In this document: piece after piece, positions 6,965 to 14,320 of the stretch
How the letters are laid out: every line of letters starts with the position of its first letter
Numbering within the stretch: the stretch's first letter is position 1
Assembly (NCBI GenBank): GCA_051873875.1
Contig: JBJEFI010000001.1
Location: forward strand, 1-22,753
DNA length: 22,753 nucleotides
Direction of reading: 5' to 3'
Source: JBJEFI01 sp051873875
Lineage (GTDB): Bacteria > Bacillota > Bacilli > Bacillales > Bacillaceae_G
Made by a program: the position numbers and the translations under genes
The notes under the pieces: model-generated
The model's input: the letters and a program-made list of their open reading frames with translations, nothing else
The model's database searches: none
What the model was told of the DNA's origin: nothing

Positions 6965-7444
6965 ATGGAAATAATAACAACCGATTTATGTGATGAATTT
7001 TCTGATGTATTGCAAGTTGCCAAGCCTATTTTTCGTCATTTTGGTGGTAAAAAACAATTTTGTGGACCTATTCATACAGTAGAAGTATTCAATGATAATG
7101 TCCTAGTAAAAGAAGCATTAGAAACAATCCCATCTGGAGCTGTGCTTGTTGTAGATGGAAAGGGATCTGATGAATGTGCCCTTTTGGGAGACCGTCTAGC
7201 AAAAATTGCAGTTGATAGAGGGATTGAAGGAATTATTATTCATGGATATGTTCGTGATAGTGTCGAAATTAGCAAGCTACCGATTGGAGTTTGTGCGTTA
7301 GGAACGATGCCATTAAAGAGCAAAAAGAACAGAACTGGGTTAAGAAATAGTTCTTTACAATTTGCTAATGTGAATTGGATACCTAATCATTACGTCTATG
7401 GAGACGAAGATGGTTTAATTGTTAGTCAAACAGTTTTAAAATAA
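6965..7444 (+). CDS. rraA: RraA-fold protein (RraA / HMG aldolase family)
   Basis: A 159-residue cytoplasmic protein of the RraA/demethylmenaquinone methyltransferase-like family, full length. The core motif is visible: VVDGKG (62-67), LLGDRLAKIAVDRGIEGIIIHGYVRD (Gly75-Asp76, Arg97-Asp98). In E. coli RraA inhibits RNase E. RNase E is normally absent from Bacillus, and the Arg-Asp pair needed by the metal-dependent 4-hydroxy-4-methyl-2-oxoglutarate aldolase/oxaloacetate decarboxylase branch is kept here. An aldolase or decarboxylase role is therefore more likely than RNase control; this is inference. AGGAGG lies 5 nt before the ATG, and a terminator follows. The symbol follows common annotation practice only. 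Confidence 0.85.
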   Translation: MEIITTDLCDEFSDVLQVAKPIFRHFGGKKQFCGPIHTVEVFNDNVLVKEALETIPSGAVLVVDGKGSDECALLGDRLAKIAVDRGIEGIIIHGYVRDSVEISKLPIGVCALGTMPLKSKKNRTGLRNSSLQFANVNWIPNHYVYGDEDGLIVSQTVLK

Positions 7445-7457
7445 ATAAGAGTAGATT

Positions 7458-7490
7458 TCTCCCAAATATAAATCGTTGGGAGAGTTTTTT
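7458..7490 (+). terminator. Intrinsic terminator after the RraA-like gene
   Basis: TCTCCCAA (7458-7465) pairs with TTGGGAGA (7476-7483), followed by TTTTTT (7485-7490). Confidence 0.85.
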
Positions 7491-7562
7491 ATTTATATAA
7501 TTTCATTTACCGTAATTATAACAATATGGTATGTTAGTTAAAAATTGAGTGGAGGGGTAACT

Positions 7563-8015
7563 ATGGTACAATTTAATATTTTTCAATCTTTTAAAAATGG
7601 GGAAGAGAAAGAAATAACAAAAGAAGAATTACAATATGCAATGGACAGTTATTTAAAAGAGCATCCACATGTATCAATACTTTCTTTAGTAAATGATGAT
7701 CATACAATTGATTATAAGTTATTGAAAAGATATTTGAAGTGTAAACCGGTAAATACATTTATAATGGCAAAGGAAACAGGAGAAATTTTTGAGGATACAG
7801 AAGAAAATCGTGAAATAGTTAAATGGATTAACCACATTCAACAAGCAATTGATCAATATGTTTATGATAAAGAAGTATTTCCACTTAAAGAAAATACAAA
7901 TAACCTTGAAGTATGCTATATGAAACTAAAGCCGTATTTAAAAAACGAACCACCTGTAGCTATGTATGTATCTGAGAAATATCTTACCGTATCGAATCAG
8001 CCAGATAAGAAATAA
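7563..8015 (+). CDS. Uncharacterised protein, 150 residues
   Basis: A soluble, charged 150-residue protein without signal peptide or membrane segment. The start is ATG at 7563, 5 nt after GGAGGGG; an upstream in-frame start at 7545 would overlap that site. The N-terminal third (EEKEITKEELQYAMDSYLKE) looks helical and acidic. The middle has a helix around REIVKWINHIQQAIDQYVYD, and the C-terminal part reads VCYMKLKPYLKNEPPVAMYV. I do not recognise the family with confidence; it may be one of the small Bacillus-only DUF families such as DUF3939. It stands alone between two terminators, which supports a real single gene. Confidence 0.75.
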   Translation: MVQFNIFQSFKNGEEKEITKEELQYAMDSYLKEHPHVSILSLVNDDHTIDYKLLKRYLKCKPVNTFIMAKETGEIFEDTEENREIVKWINHIQQAIDQYVYDKEVFPLKENTNNLEVCYMKLKPYLKNEPPVAMYVSEKYLTVSNQPDKK

Positions 8016-8021
8016 GGTTTT

Positions 8022-8054
8022 AAAAAGATACAACCGTTTTGGATGTATCTTTTT
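8022..8054 (+). terminator. Intrinsic terminator
   Basis: AAAAAGATACA (8022-8032) pairs perfectly with TGTATCTTTTT (8044-8054), whose end supplies the U run. It begins 7 nt after the preceding stop codon. Confidence 0.85.
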
Positions 8055-8194
8055 GTTATATAAAAGAGTAATCTAGAAAATAGTATTTATATGAAAGAGA
8101 GGACAATGAGGAACAAATCATTCTGATAAACTGTAATTGTTTGATAATCAATCTATCTTTTTCTTCTTATCATATAAAAAACTCTTTTCAAATA

Positions 8195-8224
8195 TAGACC
8201 CAGGTTGCATACAAATGTTATAAT
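8195..8224 (+). promoter_or_regulatory. Extended -10 promoter of ykpA
   Basis: TATAAT (8219-8224) is preceded by TGT, giving a full TGnTATAAT extended -10. TAGACC (8195-8200) lies 18 nt upstream as a 4/6 -35. The start point near 8231 leaves a leader of about 48 nt that contains a hairpin. Confidence 0.6.
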
Positions 8225-8239
8225 GTGAAAACATGATGT

Positions 8240-8264
8240 AAAAACCTTGATTTAATAAGGTTTT
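8240..8264 (+). promoter_or_regulatory. Leader hairpin touching the ykpA ribosome binding site
   Basis: AAAACCTT (8241-8248) pairs perfectly with AAGGTTTT (8257-8264). The AGGAGG binding site begins at the next base. The stem is AT-rich and ends in four T, so it could act as a weak terminator or restrict ribosome access. The evidence is only positional. Confidence 0.4.
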
Positions 8265-8278
8265 AGGAGGAAGATAAA

Positions 8279-9901
8279 ATGATTACAGTAAGTAATGTGG
8301 GATTGCGTTATGGCGATCGTAAATTATTTGATGAAGTAAATATTAAATTTACACCAGGAAATTGTTATGGATTAATCGGTGCAAATGGTGCAGGTAAATC
8401 TACATTTTTAAAGATTTTATCTGGTGAAATTGAACCAAACAATGGAGAAGTTATTATTACTCCTGGTGAACGTTTAGCTGTTTTAAAACAGAACCATTAT
8501 GCATATGAAGAGTTTAACGTGTTAGAAACAGTTATTATGGGGCATAAACGTTTATATGAAGTTATGAAAGAAAAAGATGCTATTTACATGAAAGAAGATT
8601 TTTCAGATGAAGATGGCATGCGTGCTGCAGAATTAGAAGGTGAATTTGCTGAATTAAATGGTTGGGAAGCAGAATCTGAGGCAGCAACACTATTACAAGG
8701 TCTAGGCATTACAGAAGAATTACAAAACAAGACAATGGCCGAGTTAACGGGTGGAGAAAAAGTTAAAGTATTATTAGCACAAACGTTATTTGGTCAACCT
8801 GATATTTTATTATTAGATGAGCCTACTAACGGATTAGACATTCGTGCAATCCAATGGTTAGAAGAGTTTTTAATTAACTTTGAAAACACAGTAATCGTTG
8901 TATCCCATGATCGTCATTTCTTAAATAAAGTATGTACACATATGGCTGATATTGACTTTGGAAAAATTCAACTTTATGTTGGTAACTATGATTTTTGGTA
9001 CGAGTCTAGTCAGTTAGCTTTAAAAATGGCACAAGATGCAAATAAGAAAAAAGAAGAGAAAATTAAAGAACTTCAAAACTTTATTGCACGTTTTAGTTCA
9101 AATGCTTCAAAAGCAAAACAAGCAACTTCTCGTAAAAAATTATTAGATAAAATTTCATTAGATGATATTAAACCATCTTCACGTCGTTATCCTTTCGTTG
9201 GATTTACACCAGATCGTGAAGTAGGAAATGATTTATTGCGTGTAGAAGGAATTTCCAAGACGATTGATGGTGAAAAGATTTTAGATAATGTTTATTTCAC
9301 GGTAAACAAAGGAGATAAAATCGCCTTTACTGGAAGAAATGATATTGCTATTACAACATTATTCAAAATTCTAGCAGGCGAAATGGAACCAGATAGTGGT
9401 TCATTTAAATGGGGTGTAACAACATCTCAAGCTTATTTCCCTAAAGACAACTCAGAGTACTTCGAAGGTTGTGAATTAAGCCTAGTTGATTGGTTACGTC
9501 AATTCTCACCAAAAGATGAAAGTGAATCATTCCTACGTGGTTTCTTAGGGCGTATGCTATTCTCTGGTGAAGAAGTAATGAAAAAAGCTTCTGTCTTATC
9601 AGGGGGAGAAAAAGTACGTTGTATGCTATCCAAAATGATGTTAAGTGGTGCTAACGTTCTATTATTTGATGATCCAACAAACCACTTAGACTTAGAATCA
9701 ATTACAGCATTAAATAATGGTTTAATGGCATTTAAAGGAACGATTCTTTTTAGTTCTCATGACCATCAGTTTATTCAAACAATCGCAAATCGCATTATCG
9801 AAGTAACGCCAAATGGTGTTGTAGATAAAGAAACGACTTATGATGAGTTCTTAGAAAATGAAGCATTACAAAAACAAGTAAAAGAACTATACAATAAATA
9901 A
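8279..9901 (+). CDS. ykpA: ABC-F family ATPase YkpA (YbiT type)
   Basis: A 540-residue cytoplasmic ABC-F protein with two nucleotide-binding domains and no membrane part, the same length as B. subtilis YkpA. ABC-F proteins bind the ribosome E site and act on stalled or antibiotic-blocked translation; the YbiT/YkpA branch is housekeeping rather than a known resistance type. Domain 1 has Walker A GANGAGKS (34-41), signature LTGGE (156-160), Walker B ILLLDEPTNGLD with Asp180-Glu181, and switch SHDR (209-212). The charged linker at about 245-300 (KKKEEKIKELQNFIARF) is the P-site tRNA interaction motif region. Domain 2 is odd: the Walker A position reads GRNDIAITT (352-360), with no Lys, and Walker B is LLFDDPTNHLD with Asp465 in place of Glu. 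Its signature LSGGEK (440-445) is intact. AGGAGG lies 8 nt before the ATG. Confidence 0.93.
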   Translation: MITVSNVGLRYGDRKLFDEVNIKFTPGNCYGLIGANGAGKSTFLKILSGEIEPNNGEVIITPGERLAVLKQNHYAYEEFNVLETVIMGHKRLYEVMKEKDAIYMKEDFSDEDGMRAAELEGEFAELNGWEAESEAATLLQGLGITEELQNKTMAELTGGEKVKVLLAQTLFGQPDILLLDEPTNGLDIRAIQWLEEFLINFENTVIVVSHDRHFLNKVCTHMADIDFGKIQLYVGNYDFWYESSQLALKMAQDANKKKEEKIKELQNFIARFSSNASKAKQATSRKKLLDKISLDDIKPSSRRYPFVGFTPDREVGNDLLRVEGISKTIDGEKILDNVYFTVNKGDKIAFTGRNDIAITTLFKILAGEMEPDSGSFKWGVTTSQAYFPKDNSEYFEGCELSLVDWLRQFSPKDESESFLRGFLGRMLFSGEEVMKKASVLSGGEKVRCMLSKMMLSGANVLLFDDPTNHLDLESITALNNGLMAFKGTILFSSHDHQFIQTIANRIIEVTPNGVVDKETTYDEFLENEALQKQVKELYNK

Positions 9902-9911
9902 TAGCAAGAAT

Positions 9912-9945
9912 AAGCTGTCGCAATAAGTGTTGTGGCAGCTTTTTT
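9912..9945 (+). terminator. Intrinsic terminator of ykpA
   Basis: AAGCTGTCGCAA (9912-9923) pairs with TTGTGGCAGCTT (9930-9941) over 12 bp with two G-U pairs, then TTTTT. The RNase H start lies 20 nt further on, so that gene needs read-through or a promoter inside ykpA. Confidence 0.85.
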
Positions 9946-9964
9946 ACTAAAGGTGGGTTAAAAT

Positions 9965-10552
9965 ATGGCAGTAAAAAAATATTATGTTATTTGGGCAGGA
10001 AAAAAAACAGGTATTTTTACGACTTGGGATGAGTGTAAGCAATATGTTACAGGATTTAAGGGAGCTCGTTATAAGTCATTTTCATCAAAAGAAGAGGCTG
10101 AGGCAGCTTTTAAGGGAGAAACACGTAGCTCAGGAAAAACAGATACATACATCGCTGAAAGTTTATGTGTAGATGCTGCTTGTAGTGGAAATCCTGGATT
10201 AATGGAATACCAAGGTGTGTATACAAAAACAGGTAAGCAAATTTTTCATTTTGGACCTGTTGAAAATGGCACCAATAATATTGGTGAGTACTTAGCAATT
10301 GTTCATGGTCTATCTTATTTAAAGAAACACAATATTGTGATGCCTATTTATACAGATTCACAAACGGCTATTTCGTGGGTGCGAAATAAGAAAGCTAATA
10401 CATCGATTGCTAGAAATGAAAAGACAGAACGTTTATGGACATTAATTGAACGAGCAAATAACTGGTTAAAAGAAAATAAAGTTGAAGTACCAATTATAAA
10501 ATGGGAAACAGACAATTGGGGAGAAATTAAGGCTGATTTTGGTCGTAAATAA
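9965..10552 (+). CDS. rnhA: Ribonuclease H with N-terminal hybrid-binding domain
   Basis: A 195-residue type 1 RNase H that cuts the RNA strand of RNA-DNA hybrids. The N-terminal hybrid-binding (viroplasmin-like) domain spans about residues 4-50 (KKYYVIWAGKKTGIFTTWDE). The catalytic domain spans about 62-195. The four-carboxylate active site is complete: Asp70 (CVDAAC), Glu108 (NIGEYL), Asp131 (YTDSQ) and Asp191 (ADFGRK), with Glu187 nearby. Length and spacing match Bacillus halodurans RNase H, the well-studied structural model, shifted by one residue. AAGGTGGG precedes the ATG. B. subtilis relies on RnhB and RnhC as its main enzymes, so this type 1 enzyme is an additional one in this lineage. 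Confidence 0.92.
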   Translation: MAVKKYYVIWAGKKTGIFTTWDECKQYVTGFKGARYKSFSSKEEAEAAFKGETRSSGKTDTYIAESLCVDAACSGNPGLMEYQGVYTKTGKQIFHFGPVENGTNNIGEYLAIVHGLSYLKKHNIVMPIYTDSQTAISWVRNKKANTSIARNEKTERLWTLIERANNWLKENKVEVPIIKWETDNWGEIKADFGRK

Positions 10553-10760
10553 AGAAGAATAAATTAAAAATAATAGTAATGTTAGTAGAAAAGTCCTGAA
10601 TATTATGAGAATAATTACGTACTTCTTTGGCTTTTAAAGAATGCACAAGTGATATTTATTAAAATTGAGCTAAATGTAGGATTGTACTTTTCCCTATTTT
10701 TAATAAACTTAATTATAAAAACAAAATAGAAATTAAGAAGATTGACAATAGGGGGGAACA

Positions 10761-11312
10761 ATGATGGATTTACTACAGATCGAAACAGAACGATTAATTT
10801 TAAGAAAAATAGTTAATGAAGATAAATATGCATTATTTGATATGTTAAAAGATGAAGAAATTGCATCTAACTGTGGAATAAATCCATTATTAAAAGTAGA
10901 ACATGCTGAACGAATCATTCAAAAGTGGAATGATCGAATGGAGTTTAAAGAAGGAATGCGTTGGGCCATAACATTAAAGGAATGTAAAACTTTTATCGGT
11001 ACAGTTGGCATTCGTTTTGGTGAGCCAGGAAGTGGAGAAATTGGTTATCATTTGCATCCACTATATTGGAGAAAAGGTTATATGGGAGAAGCAGTATGTA
11101 AAGCACTGGAGTATGGCTTTAACGTATTTTGTTTAAATCGTCTTATCGCAACAGTGATAGAAACAAATATACCTTCTGTGAATTTATTAGAGAAAATGGG
11201 GTTTCGAAAAGTGTGTACACTGAATAGTTTCGTGAATGGACAAAACGCTTTTATGTATTCTATTAATTCAGACGTATATGCTTTAATAAATAGAGAAAAG
11301 ACACCAATTTAG
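10761..11312 (+). CDS. GNAT acetyltransferase (RimJ/RimL type)
   Basis: A 183-residue GNAT-fold acetyltransferase that moves acetyl from acetyl-CoA to an amino group. The typical RimJ/RimL opening is present (IETERLILRKIVNED). So are GEIGYHLHPLYWRKGYMGEA, holding the acetyl-CoA pyrophosphate loop (RKGYMG), and the late helix NIPSVNLLEKMGFRKV. Relatives acetylate ribosomal protein N-termini or small molecules; the substrate here is unknown. Two adjacent ATG codons (10761, 10764) follow GGGGGG by 4 and 7 nt, and the second has the better spacing, so the protein may start one residue later. The last codons lie inside the terminator stem. It is a single gene, convergent with the broken MATE gene. 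Confidence 0.88.
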   Translation: MMDLLQIETERLILRKIVNEDKYALFDMLKDEEIASNCGINPLLKVEHAERIIQKWNDRMEFKEGMRWAITLKECKTFIGTVGIRFGEPGSGEIGYHLHPLYWRKGYMGEAVCKALEYGFNVFCLNRLIATVIETNIPSVNLLEKMGFRKVCTLNSFVNGQNAFMYSINSDVYALINREKTPI

Positions 11313-11329
11313 AAAAGGTGTCTTTTTTT
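11296..11329. terminator. Bidirectional terminator between acetyltransferase and MATE genes
   Basis: AAAAGACACC (11296-11305) pairs with GGTGTCTTTT (11317-11326). Plus-strand RNA ends in seven T; minus-strand RNA ends in TTTTCTC. The acetyltransferase stop codon (11310-11312) lies in the loop. The inferred true MATE stop (11335-11333) is 4 nt from the other side. Confidence 0.85.
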
Positions 11330-11332
11330 CTA

Positions 11333-12538
11333 TTAGCATTCTGTACCGTATTTTCTAATAATAAAAAAGAAAAAGCACAATGAAAAATAAGCAAGCTTGT
11401 GTATATAGCTAGTAACCCTTGATGATAAATAATCGTTAATATGCCAATTCCTATTATTAATAGGACATTTAAGGTAAAGAAAGTCATAAATACCCATGCT
11501 TCTTTACCAATTACTTGCAAACTACTTTTAAATATTGTTGCAGGAATATGAAATAAATAGACAATGAATAGCAATGGTAAAAAAAGAAAGAGCTTTATAT
11601 ATAAGATCTTGTTGATTCGTCAATAGTTTCATAATTGTATCTTTAAAGAGAAAGAATGTTACTCTTAGAATTATATACATACTAATTGCCATCTTTGTGC
11701 ATCGATAAGGAAGCAGTTTCAGCTCTTTTTTGTTATTTCTACTATATTTTACTAACAAATGTTAAAGAAGTTTGGGCGTATGCATACATGGGCATAAGCA
11801 TAATTTCAATAANNNNNNNNNNNNNNNNNNNNNNNNNNNNNNNNNNNNNNNNNNNNNNNNNNNNNNNNNNNNNNNNNNNNNNNNNNNNNNNNNNNNNNNN
11901 NNNNNNNNNNNNGGTACGTTTTTTAAAACAAAAAGGTAAATAGCCAAGTTAATAAGTAATGCTAATACAAAACCAATCGCGTTTCCTTTTATCCCTATTT
12001 CAGGAAAGCCAAAGTGCCCCAAAATTACAATGTAGTCAAAAATGACATTTAAGATACTAACATTTAAATTTCCTACTAATATAGTCATTGTTTTATGTTG
12101 TATTTTTAAATATGCAGCGCATGTAAAAAGGATTAAATTTATCCCAATGGATGTACTGAAAATAATGAAATAACTAGCTGATTCCTGTAATAATGCATAT
12201 TTTAAATGAAAAATATTTTTTAATAATATATTTAAAAAGTAAATATCAAGAAATAAAAAGACAAAACCAATGAGGGTACTAAGTAACAAATGAAAAGAAA
12301 ATAGTTTTTTAATTCATGCTTATTCCCTTTTCCTTCTATAATATCTAATGCCACAGAACTTGAACCAAGAACACCAGTAAGCTATTAATAATAGTTGAAA
12401 TGATTCCAACTACAGCAAATGCTTCAATCGATATGTGACCAATCCTTGCTTGATCACATAATCCAATAACTAAACTAGTTATGTTAGTTGCAAACAATGG
12501 AATAACAAATTTATTTATTTTACTATATTTTTTATCAC
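11333..12538 (-). pseudogene. MATE family efflux transporter, broken by indels and an assembly gap
   Basis: Pieces of one multidrug and toxin extrusion (MATE) transporter appear in all three minus frames. In order they read KKYSKINKFVIPLFATNI, QARIGHISIEAFAVVG, GVLGSSSVALDIIEGKGN, GNLNVSILNVIFDYIVILG plus GFPEIGIKGNAIGF, the gap, then IEIMLMPMYAYAQTSLTF, RNNKKELKLLPYR and FHIPATIFKSSLQVIG. The inferred C-terminus is IIRKYGTEC with stop at 11335-11333. About six 1-nt indels are needed, near 12528-12533, 12376-12380, 12305-12310, 11747-11750, 11579-11585 and 11363-11368, nearly all in A/T runs. The start would be GTG (12538) after AAGGGA. Clustering beside a contig join points to sequencing error more than decay, so the living gene may be intact. 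Known MATE proteins are about 450 residues, so roughly 80 residues would be hidden in the gap. Confidence 0.8.
11813..11912. other. Assembly gap of 100 N
   Basis: Exactly 100 unknown bases, the usual placeholder for a gap of unknown length. Both flanks encode the same MATE protein in a consistent order, so the join is probably right, but the real length is not known. Confidence 0.97.
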
Positions 12539-12545
12539 AACGATT

Positions 12546-12580
12546 CCCTTCTTTTCTTAAAAAATGCTAGAAAAGAAGGG
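12546..12580 (-). promoter_or_regulatory. Hairpin covering the ribosome binding site of the MATE gene
   Basis: On the minus strand CCCTTCTTTTCT (12580-12569) pairs perfectly over 12 bp with AGAAAAGAAGGG (12557-12546), with an 11-nt loop. The 3' arm contains the AGAAGGG that serves as binding site for the GTG at 12538. No U run follows the stem. The structure would keep MATE translation low unless something opens it, such as a ribosome on the leader ORF whose last codons form the 5' arm. Confidence 0.55.
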
Positions 12581-12602
12581 GGAATACCCGCAGCTGGTCC
12601 AT
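12567..12602 (-). CDS. Possible 11-codon leader peptide of the MATE gene
   Basis: AAAAGGAG (12619-12612) is followed after 9 nt by ATG GAC CAG CTG CGG GTA TTC CCC CTT CTT TTC TAG, giving MDQLRVFPLLF. The final codons are the 5' arm of the hairpin that hides the MATE binding site. A second frame, open after an upstream TGA (GVVVYGPAAGIPPSF through FFKKRRESL), ends in a TGA that overlaps the MATE GTG as GTGA, the usual form of translational coupling. It has no well-spaced start, but a 1-nt correction in the A run near 12630 would give it the ATG at 12638. The region has other suspected indels, so I cannot tell which frame is used. Confidence 0.3.
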   Translation of the reverse strand: MDQLRVFPLLF

Positions 12603-12712
12603 AGACCACAACTCCTTTTATTGTTGGGATTTTTCATTATTTATATATAATAATTAGTATCCACCTATTAGAGTAGATAAGTTAATAATAGAAGAATTTT
12701 AAGCACAAAACG

Positions 12713-12742
12713 AAAAAGCGTCGGTGGAGGAGACCGATGCTT
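12713..12742 (-). terminator. Terminator of the SpoVAF-like gene
   Basis: On the minus strand AAGCATCGGT (12742-12733) pairs with ACCGACGCTT (12725-12716) with one A-C mismatch, then runs into T (12717-12713). It starts right at the stop codon. On the plus strand the mismatch becomes a G-U pair and TTTTATTTTT follows, so it also works as a barrier in that direction. Confidence 0.7.
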
Positions 12743-14173
12743 TTATTTTTTACTTTTTCCTGCTTCTGTTTGTTTAAGTGGAACGCGGAATAAAGCTCTA
12801 CTAATTTTTTTTGCATCAAACGGATAAAGAGGATAAATATAGCTAGTTCCTGTTGCAGTTTTATTTGTTACAATAACAATTAACATGAAAAGAAGACCAG
12901 CAATAAAGCCCCAAAAATTAAAGATACTTGTTAAAATAAGCAAAATCAAACGGAAAAATTTTATTGCATATCCTAATTCCATACTTGGTTGTGCAAAGCT
13001 TCCTAATGCAATAATGGCCATATATAAAATGGTTTGAGGGATAAACCAACCGGTTTTTACTGCAAACTCTCCTAAAATAAGGGCGCCAACCACACTTAGA
13101 GACATGCCAAGAGACCCGGGAGTATTTAAAGAAGCCAGTTTTAATCCATCGATGGCAAACTCCAATAATATAAATTGTACGACTAAGGGGATACCATATG
13201 GATCTTTCGGAACTAAAAAAGTTAAAAAATCAGGCATGAAAGCAATGTTTTTAACGATTAATAACCATAATGGTGTCATGAGTAAGGTAGCTAGTAAAAT
13301 GAAATTACGAATAAGTCGAATGTAGTTACCAGTGATAGGTGCATTATAAAAGTCATCTGCATCTTGGATATAGTCAAAAATGGTTGTAGGCAATATCATG
13401 GCACTAGGAGAATTATCAACAAGAACAATCATTCTTCCCTCTAATAAATTGGCAGCGGCTACATCGGGTCTTTCTGTAAATCGTACTTTTGGAAACGGAT
13501 TATACCAACGATGCTCAATGATTGCTTCCATTAAACTTTGTTCATTCATGACAAGAGATTCAATATCAATTTTGTCTATTTGCTTTTTAATAAACGTTAA
13601 TTCATCTTGATTGACGATATCTTTGATATACCCGATTGCGACATCTGTTTTTGAACGCCGACCAACGGTATGCATTTCAAAAATTAAGTTTGTGTCTCGT
13701 ATTCTTCTGCGAAGAAGAGCCGTATTAAAAACGATGGTTTCAACAAAGCCATCTCGTGAACCACGTACAACTTTTTCCTTATCAGGTTCCTGTGGTCCTC
13801 TTGCAGGATAGGTGCGGACATCTAACAGAATACAAGAATCAAATCCTTCAATAAAAATAGCCGTAGGACCTGAAAGTATGTTAGTAACAATTGTATCAAT
13901 TTCATTTGTTTCTGATACTTCAATATAAGGGACGGCATGGGTTATGAAATCTTTTACAGAAGAGATAGACGCCATCTCATGCTTTGACATATAAAGAAAA
14001 CTTGTCATCATGCTTTGGAGAGCATCATCTTTTGCAAAACCATCGATAAAGAAGAGAATCATTCTTTTTCCTGCTACTAGTATTTCTCGCTCAATTATAT
14101 CGAAACTAGTTCCTAATGGTAATTGCTGATGGATAGCTTGGACGTTCTTATCTATATCATGAGTAAACTTCAA
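12743..14173 (-). CDS. SpoVAF/GerA-family spore germination protein, orphan A subunit
   Basis: A 476-residue GerA-family membrane protein most like SpoVAF. The soluble N-terminal part (1-285) opens with LPLGTSFDIIEREILVAGKR and FFIDGFAKDD. It carries the family motifs ARGPQEPDKEKVVRGSRDGF (124-143) and ERPDVAAANLLEGR (234-247). About five membrane helices follow (289-309, 330-348, 356-375, 380-393, 405-436), with the TPGSLG motif at 351-356. GerA-type A subunits form nutrient-gated channels in the spore inner membrane; SpoVAF, with its partner FigP/YqhR, amplifies germination signals. No B or C subunit or spoVA gene is next to it. The start is TTG (14173), with a weak GAGTGA-type site 6 nt upstream and an in-frame stop directly before it. 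Confidence 0.88.
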   Translation of the reverse strand: MKFTHDIDKNVQAIHQQLPLGTSFDIIEREILVAGKRMILFFIDGFAKDDALQSMMTSFLYMSKHEMASISSVKDFITHAVPYIEVSETNEIDTIVTNILSGPTAIFIEGFDSCILLDVRTYPARGPQEPDKEKVVRGSRDGFVETIVFNTALLRRRIRDTNLIFEMHTVGRRSKTDVAIGYIKDIVNQDELTFIKKQIDKIDIESLVMNEQSLMEAIIEHRWYNPFPKVRFTERPDVAAANLLEGRMIVLVDNSPSAMILPTTIFDYIQDADDFYNAPITGNYIRLIRNFILLATLLMTPLWLLIVKNIAFMPDFLTFLVPKDPYGIPLVVQFILLEFAIDGLKLASLNTPGSLGMSLSVVGALILGEFAVKTGWFIPQTILYMAIIALGSFAQPSMELGYAIKFFRLILLILTSIFNFWGFIAGLLFMLIVIVTNKTATGTSYIYPLYPFDAKKISRALFRVPLKQTEAGKSKK

Positions 14174-14202
14174 TTAAAATCACTCTTTCCTCTTTTTAGT
14201 TG

Positions 14203-14232
14203 TAGTATTTTCAAAGATAGACAATATATACC
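14203..14232 (-). promoter_or_regulatory. Possible forespore (sigma-G type) promoter
   Basis: On the minus strand GGTATA (14232-14227), a 17-nt spacer and AATACTA (14209-14203) resemble the sigma-G pattern TGMATA and CATACTA, matching 4 of 6 and 6 of 7 positions. Transcription would begin about 20 nt before the TTG start. GerA-family genes are normally switched on by sigma-G. Confidence 0.4.
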
Positions 14233-14320
14233 TTTTTTTTATAGTCATAGGCACTGTATTTGCATTTTTCGCTAAAAAACAGTAAATTTTCATTAAAAAG
14301 GAAAAGTGGAGTGATGAATA

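Noticed and set aside
8098..8130. Short frame ATGAGGAACAAATCATTCTGA after GAGAGGACA, as a ykpA leader peptide
   Set aside because: It lies upstream of the best ykpA promoter (8195-8224), so it would not be on that transcript, and six codons are too few to support.
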